From the NCBI GenBank assembly GCA_038203025.1, contig JBBREK010000001.1, positions 12,507 through 76,506 on the forward strand: 64,000 bases of DNA, read 5' to 3'. Under the pieces are notes generated by a model. The model was not told the origin of the DNA and did no database searches. It saw nothing but the letters and a program-made list of their open reading frames with translations. Source of the DNA: UBA11346 sp038203025. Its GTDB lineage: Bacteria > Planctomycetota > UBA11346. Positions 60,893 through 64,000 of the stretch are shown here, piece after piece (position 1 is the first letter of the stretch; every line of letters begins with the position of its first letter). Position numbers and translations under genes: made by a program.

Positions 60893-62074
60893 TCACCCAG
60901 CCCGGCCGGCCGTCTCGATCAGGTCGGCAATGCGCGCACAGTTGCGGCCACGGTCGAAGCGCTCGCGGGCGAAGGCCTGCGCCGCCAGACCGCGCCGCCG
61001 GCGCTCGGCCGGGTCGCGCGCCGCTTCGACCGCGGCGCACAGCCCGGCCACGTCGTCGCAGGCGACCACCCAGCCGCCGCCGCTCTCGCGGATCCACAGG
61101 GCCAGTTCGTTGTCCTCGCCGCCGACGAACAGCACCGGGCGACCGGCACGGAAGGATGAGGGCAGCTTGCTGGGGACCATGCAGCCCTGCCAGGCCGGCT
61201 GCAGGCTGGCGAGGTGCACGTCGGCGGCGGTGAGGTGCTGGTGCAGCCGTTCCAGCGGAACGTAGCCGCTAAGCGCGACAGGCGCACCGGGATGGCCGCG
61301 CACGAAGTCCTCGACCTCGCGCCGTCGCGCCCCGCCGCCGGAGAACTCCCAGCGCGTGTCCGGGCAGCGCTCCGCAGCGGCGAGGAACTCCTGGCAGCGG
61401 TGGCCAAGGCCGAGGTTGCCGGCGTAGAGCAGGCGCAGCGGCCCGTCCGGTCGCGGCTCCTCGGCGGCCGGCTCCAGGCTGGCGTCGCCCCACAGCGGCA
61501 CCCAGGTGCTGGCCGCGCCCGGCGCGAGATGCCGGCGCAGGCGCGCCTCCATCATCGGCCCCAAACCCAGCACCAGGCTGGCCGAGGCCCACTGCCGCCG
61601 GGCGAGGGTGGCCAGCGCGTGGTAGGCCACGGAGCCATCGGCGCAGGCGCCATGCGCGGCAAGCACGTCCGGGTACAGGTCCATAATCCAATGCACCAGT
61701 TTGGCCCCACGTGGGGCTGCCGCCTGTACGGCCAAGCCCAGGTAGGGCGGCGTGGTCAGTGGCACGATGACGTCGCCGCTACGCGCATGCGTCGCCAGCC
61801 AGGTCGCCGCGCCAGCGGCGAAGGATCCGTACCCGGCAAGCCGCGCCAGCGGATGCCGTCGTCCGCCACCGAGGATGCCCAGGCGCACCACGGCGTAGCC
61901 GTCGACCAGTTCGCGTGACCGGCTCGTCCGGCTGCCGTCATCGTAGCCATCGGCGGCGCACAGCACCGTCACCGTATGTCCGCGCTTCGCCAACGCCCGC
62001 GCCAGATCAGCCATCACCTGCCCGGTCGGCGCCACCGCCGGCGGGTGGAACTGATTGATCAGGATGACGCGCAT
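60893..62074 (-). CDS. GT4 family glycosyltransferase (WbuB/WcaI-like)
   Basis: A 393-residue GT4 enzyme. MRVILINQFHPPAVAPTGQV with VMADLARALAKRGHTVTVLC is the standard first strand of WbuB/FucNAc-type transferases; LHWIMDLYPDVLA-like (VHWIMDLYPDVL), LLYAGNLGLGHRC, FVGGEDNELALWIRESGGGW complete the donor domain. It lacks the usual strict EX7E because the second Glu is in ESGGG. Start ATG 62074, overlapping the ligase stop by 16 bp. Likely adds a sugar early in the repeat unit. Confidence 0.88.
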   Translation of the reverse strand: MRVILINQFHPPAVAPTGQVMADLARALAKRGHTVTVLCAADGYDDGSRTSRSRELVDGYAVVRLGILGGGRRHPLARLAGYGSFAAGAATWLATHARSGDVIVPLTTPPYLGLAVQAAAPRGAKLVHWIMDLYPDVLAAHGACADGSVAYHALATLARRQWASASLVLGLGPMMEARLRRHLAPGAASTWVPLWGDASLEPAAEEPRPDGPLRLLYAGNLGLGHRCQEFLAAAERCPDTRWEFSGGGARRREVEDFVRGHPGAPVALSGYVPLERLHQHLTAADVHLASLQPAWQGCMVPSKLPSSFRAGRPVLFVGGEDNELALWIRESGGGWVVACDDVAGLCAAVEAARDPAERRRRGLAAQAFARERFDRGRNCARIADLIETAGRAG

Positions 62075-63336
62075 GGGGGCGACTCGGCATCGCGGCGGGC
62101 GGCGGCAAGGGCCAGCACCACCCACATGGTCGGCAGGGCGAAGCTGTCGAGGGAGAAGCCGTCGCCAATCACCGCCAAACCGGCAAGAGCGGCCATCAGC
62201 CGCACCGGCGGCGGATCGGACCGCCTGGGCCAGGCGATCCAGCCGACGAAGGCGAGGAAGGCCAGCAGTCCCGGCAGTCCGGTCTCGGCGGCCAGGCGAA
62301 TCCACAGGTGCTTGATGTTGGGCAACGGCCCAGGCGCGGCGCTGATCCACTCCTGGGTCTCGGCGTTGTCGCGCAGCGACCACTCGGGCAGATTGCGCAC
62401 CACCTGCCAGGGTGCGAGACCAAGGCCGACGCCAGCCACGGGATGTTCGCGGGCGGTGGCCAGGCCGGCGTTCCAGGCGCCCAGACGTGCGCCCATCCCG
62501 CCGCCTGCGGCGCGTTCGGCCGTGGTGGTGCCGGACAGCGCTCCGCTGGTGGTGCTGCGCAGGTGAGGGTTGCAAGCCGCCAGGGCGATCATGCCGGCAG
62601 TGAGCAGGGCCAGCCAGCCGGCGGTCGTCCCCAGGCCGCGCCGGTCGCCGGCCCGCCACCACCACGCCAGCGCCACAGCTATCGGGATCAGCAGCACCGC
62701 CATACCCAGCCCGGTGCGGGCGCGGCTCAGTCCCAGTCCCAGGCAGCACATCGCCAGCACGGCCCACGGCAGCCAGCGTGGTCCGTCGTCCTGGTGCGGC
62801 GCGCACACCCGGGCCAGCGCCGGAACCAGCCCGACCACGGCCAACTGGCTGCCGAACAACGACGGCTCGGGTGAGATACCCCACGACCGGCCGGGAGTCC
62901 GTCCGTCCAACATCATGGCGCCGCCGAGGTAGTGCGCGCACCACTCCACCACGGTCTGGCAACCTGGCATGCCCAAGCTGGCGGCGGACTGCACCACAGC
63001 CACCGCCACCGACACGGCGAGGCCGCCCCACAGCCAGCGCTCGGCCAGTTCTATCTCACGCGGGCTGCGGACCAGGCAGCGCAGGCCGACCCAGGTCCCC
63101 AGGCCAAGGGCCAGGCTTGCCCAGGCCTTCAGCGCGGCGGCGGCGGGCGTCGAGCCCTTCAGCGGCGCCAGCCCGGCGGCCAGGCCGACGATGGTGGCGA
63201 GCAGCGCGATGCCGACGAAGGCCGCCAGCAGTTGATTCGGCCGTTCCCGCCGCAGTTCGGCGATCAGCGCCGGCCGCGCCGCCAACGCCAGCAGCCCGGC
63301 CAGCCCAGCGAGCACGGCGCTGACCGGCTTGATCAT
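62059..63336 (-). CDS. O-antigen ligase/polymerase-like membrane protein (probable N-terminal frameshift)
   Basis: From ATG 63336, 425 residues with about 10 membrane helices. GPLPNIKHLWIRLAAETG and DGFSLDSFALPTMWVVLAL match the 55804-57246 paralogue. The family N-terminal helix is missing from this reading but is encoded upstream in another frame: GTG 63421, which overlaps the preceding stop as GTGA, reads VKAGLARLAWLLLAASLAAV. Removing one base from the GGG at 63357-63359 (minus strand) joins the frames as AAVVELIPLPWMIKPVSAVL, matching the paralogue's LPLPTLVKPPTALL. So the intended gene is probably 62059-63421, with one extra base. Confidence 0.85.
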   Translation of the reverse strand: MIKPVSAVLAGLAGLLALAARPALIAELRRERPNQLLAAFVGIALLATIVGLAAGLAPLKGSTPAAAALKAWASLALGLGTWVGLRCLVRSPREIELAERWLWGGLAVSVAVAVVQSAASLGMPGCQTVVEWCAHYLGGAMMLDGRTPGRSWGISPEPSLFGSQLAVVGLVPALARVCAPHQDDGPRWLPWAVLAMCCLGLGLSRARTGLGMAVLLIPIAVALAWWWRAGDRRGLGTTAGWLALLTAGMIALAACNPHLRSTTSGALSGTTTAERAAGGGMGARLGAWNAGLATAREHPVAGVGLGLAPWQVVRNLPEWSLRDNAETQEWISAAPGPLPNIKHLWIRLAAETGLPGLLAFLAFVGWIAWPRRSDPPPVRLMAALAGLAVIGDGFSLDSFALPTMWVVLALAAARRDAESPPCASS

Positions 63337-63417
63337 CCACGGCAGCGGGATCAGCTCCCACGACGGCAGCGAGGGAGGCGGCGAGCAAAAGCCAGGCGAG
63401 GCGGGCCAGCCCGGCCT

Positions 63418-64000
63418 TCACGCGTCGGCTCCTGGCAGGCGGGCGAATGCGGCCCGGCCCAGCGGTGCCAGCCAACAGCGCGCTTTCAGCAGCTTGGCCC
63501 AGTGGTAGCGGTTGACCGGCGTGTTCAGTCCGGCCCGGCGCAGCGTTGTCAACGCCTCCCCGTGCGCCTGCAGATAGGACGCGTAAGGCCCGCGTAGGGC
63601 CGGCGGCACGGTGAATCCGTAGAACAGCAGCACTTGCGTAGCATCGACGCGCCGGAAGCCCTGGAAATGGTAGAAGACCGGCTCGCTGGTGCCAAAGCGC
63701 TCGCGGTTCCACGGCGCCTGGGCGGCGTCCGCCCGGCGCAGGATGTGCACCGTCTCGGGGAAGAGTTCCGGCCAGCGGTCGAGGTACATCTGGTCGCCAA
63801 AGCGGCCCGGTTCATAGCGGTCGAAGCACCATTCCAGGCAACGCTCTTGCCACCAGCGACGGACGGCCGTCGCAGTGTCGGCCCGCGTCATGGTCAGGAA
63901 CTGGACGCAGAAGCGGCCGGAGCGCTGCGCGAGATGGGCGTAGCGTGGTGCGAAGGCGTGCTCGGTGATCAGCACCTGTTTGCCGGCGTCGAGCATCTCC
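63418..64000 (-). CDS. Glycosyltransferase with C-terminal PWN / FYHF motifs, partial (runs off window)
   Basis: The last 193 codons of a longer gene. VLITEHAFAPRYAHLAQRSG then FCVQF, WWQERCLEWC, GRFGDQMYLDRWPE, APWNRERFG and VFYHFQGF form the C-terminal half of a recurrent family of polysaccharide-locus glycosyltransferases whose DxD-type motif lies earlier, beyond the window edge. Its stop overlaps the GTG of the ligase (GTGA). The ATG at 63996 is internal, not the true start. Probably adds a sugar on the cytoplasmic side. Confidence 0.8.
   Translation of the reverse strand, partial: EMLDAGKQVLITEHAFAPRYAHLAQRSGRFCVQFLTMTRADTATAVRRWWQERCLEWCFDRYEPGRFGDQMYLDRWPELFPETVHILRRADAAQAPWNRERFGTSEPVFYHFQGFRRVDATQVLLFYGFTVPPALRGPYASYLQAHGEALTTLRRAGLNTPVNRYHWAKLLKARCWLAPLGRAAFARLPGADA

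Overview
The window is a very GC-rich bacterial chromosome segment with short intergenic gaps and many 4-bp ATGA/GTGA or TGATG stop-start overlaps. It carries three Hanks-type Ser/Thr kinases with CxxC zinc-ribbon segments, a HU-like protein with a basic tail, a eukaryotic-type UDP-sugar pyrophosphorylase, AraC-paired GH29 and GH106 deoxysugar hydrolases, and two large polysaccharide loci. This mix suggests a PVC-type (Planctomycetota/Lentisphaerota-like) organism, but that is inference: there is no rRNA or other phylogenetic marker here. I saw no tRNA, rRNA, CRISPR array or transposase.

Layout. 1-743: the start of a MenA-like prenyltransferase (leftward) and a trypsin-like protein that seems to lack its catalytic residues. 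762-10424: a leftward ten-gene surface-glycan operon (NDP-sugar epimerase, DegT aminotransferase, hexapeptide acyltransferase, HisH/HisF/WbpG amidotransferase module, Wzx flippase, three glycosyltransferases) which probably makes and exports a glycan with an acetamidino-type or related amidated sugar. 10847-24194: housekeeping and small genes (Nudix, zincin with TPR-like helices, NifS-type desulfurase, GH29 fucosidase with two AraC regulators, HisB with a Ser-Gly tract, UDP-sugar pyrophosphorylase, HU, CdsA, a secreted protein, ABC-F ATPase). 24456-32939: a 2827-aa cyclic beta-1,2-glucan synthase. 33097-43648: three zinc-ribbon kinases, a copper-type P-ATPase and a membrane-anchored helical protein, all leftward. 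43906-49742: CysM, AraC, GH106 and a flavin-reductase-like protein.

49995-64000: a second leftward polysaccharide locus with two kinds of lipid-carrier initiating enzyme (WecA-type and WbaP-type), GDP-mannose dehydratase, three O-antigen ligase/polymerase-like membrane proteins, several glycosyltransferases, a nucleotidyltransferase-fold protein with a small partner, and an embedded VapBC toxin-antitoxin module flanked by a 28-bp direct repeat. The rightmost glycosyltransferase runs off the window.

The intergenic DNA is also notable. It holds a family of REP-like palindromes with a GGCTTCAGCC-type core (four loci), a second dispersed palindrome (two loci), and 6-7 bp tandem repeats at several places, including upstream of the copper ATPase and inside hisB. 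The points most worth checking are the VapBC/recombination scar, the probable frameshift at the start of the 62059-63421 ligase gene, the nucleotidyltransferase gene pair, the HisB tract and the copA upstream repeats.
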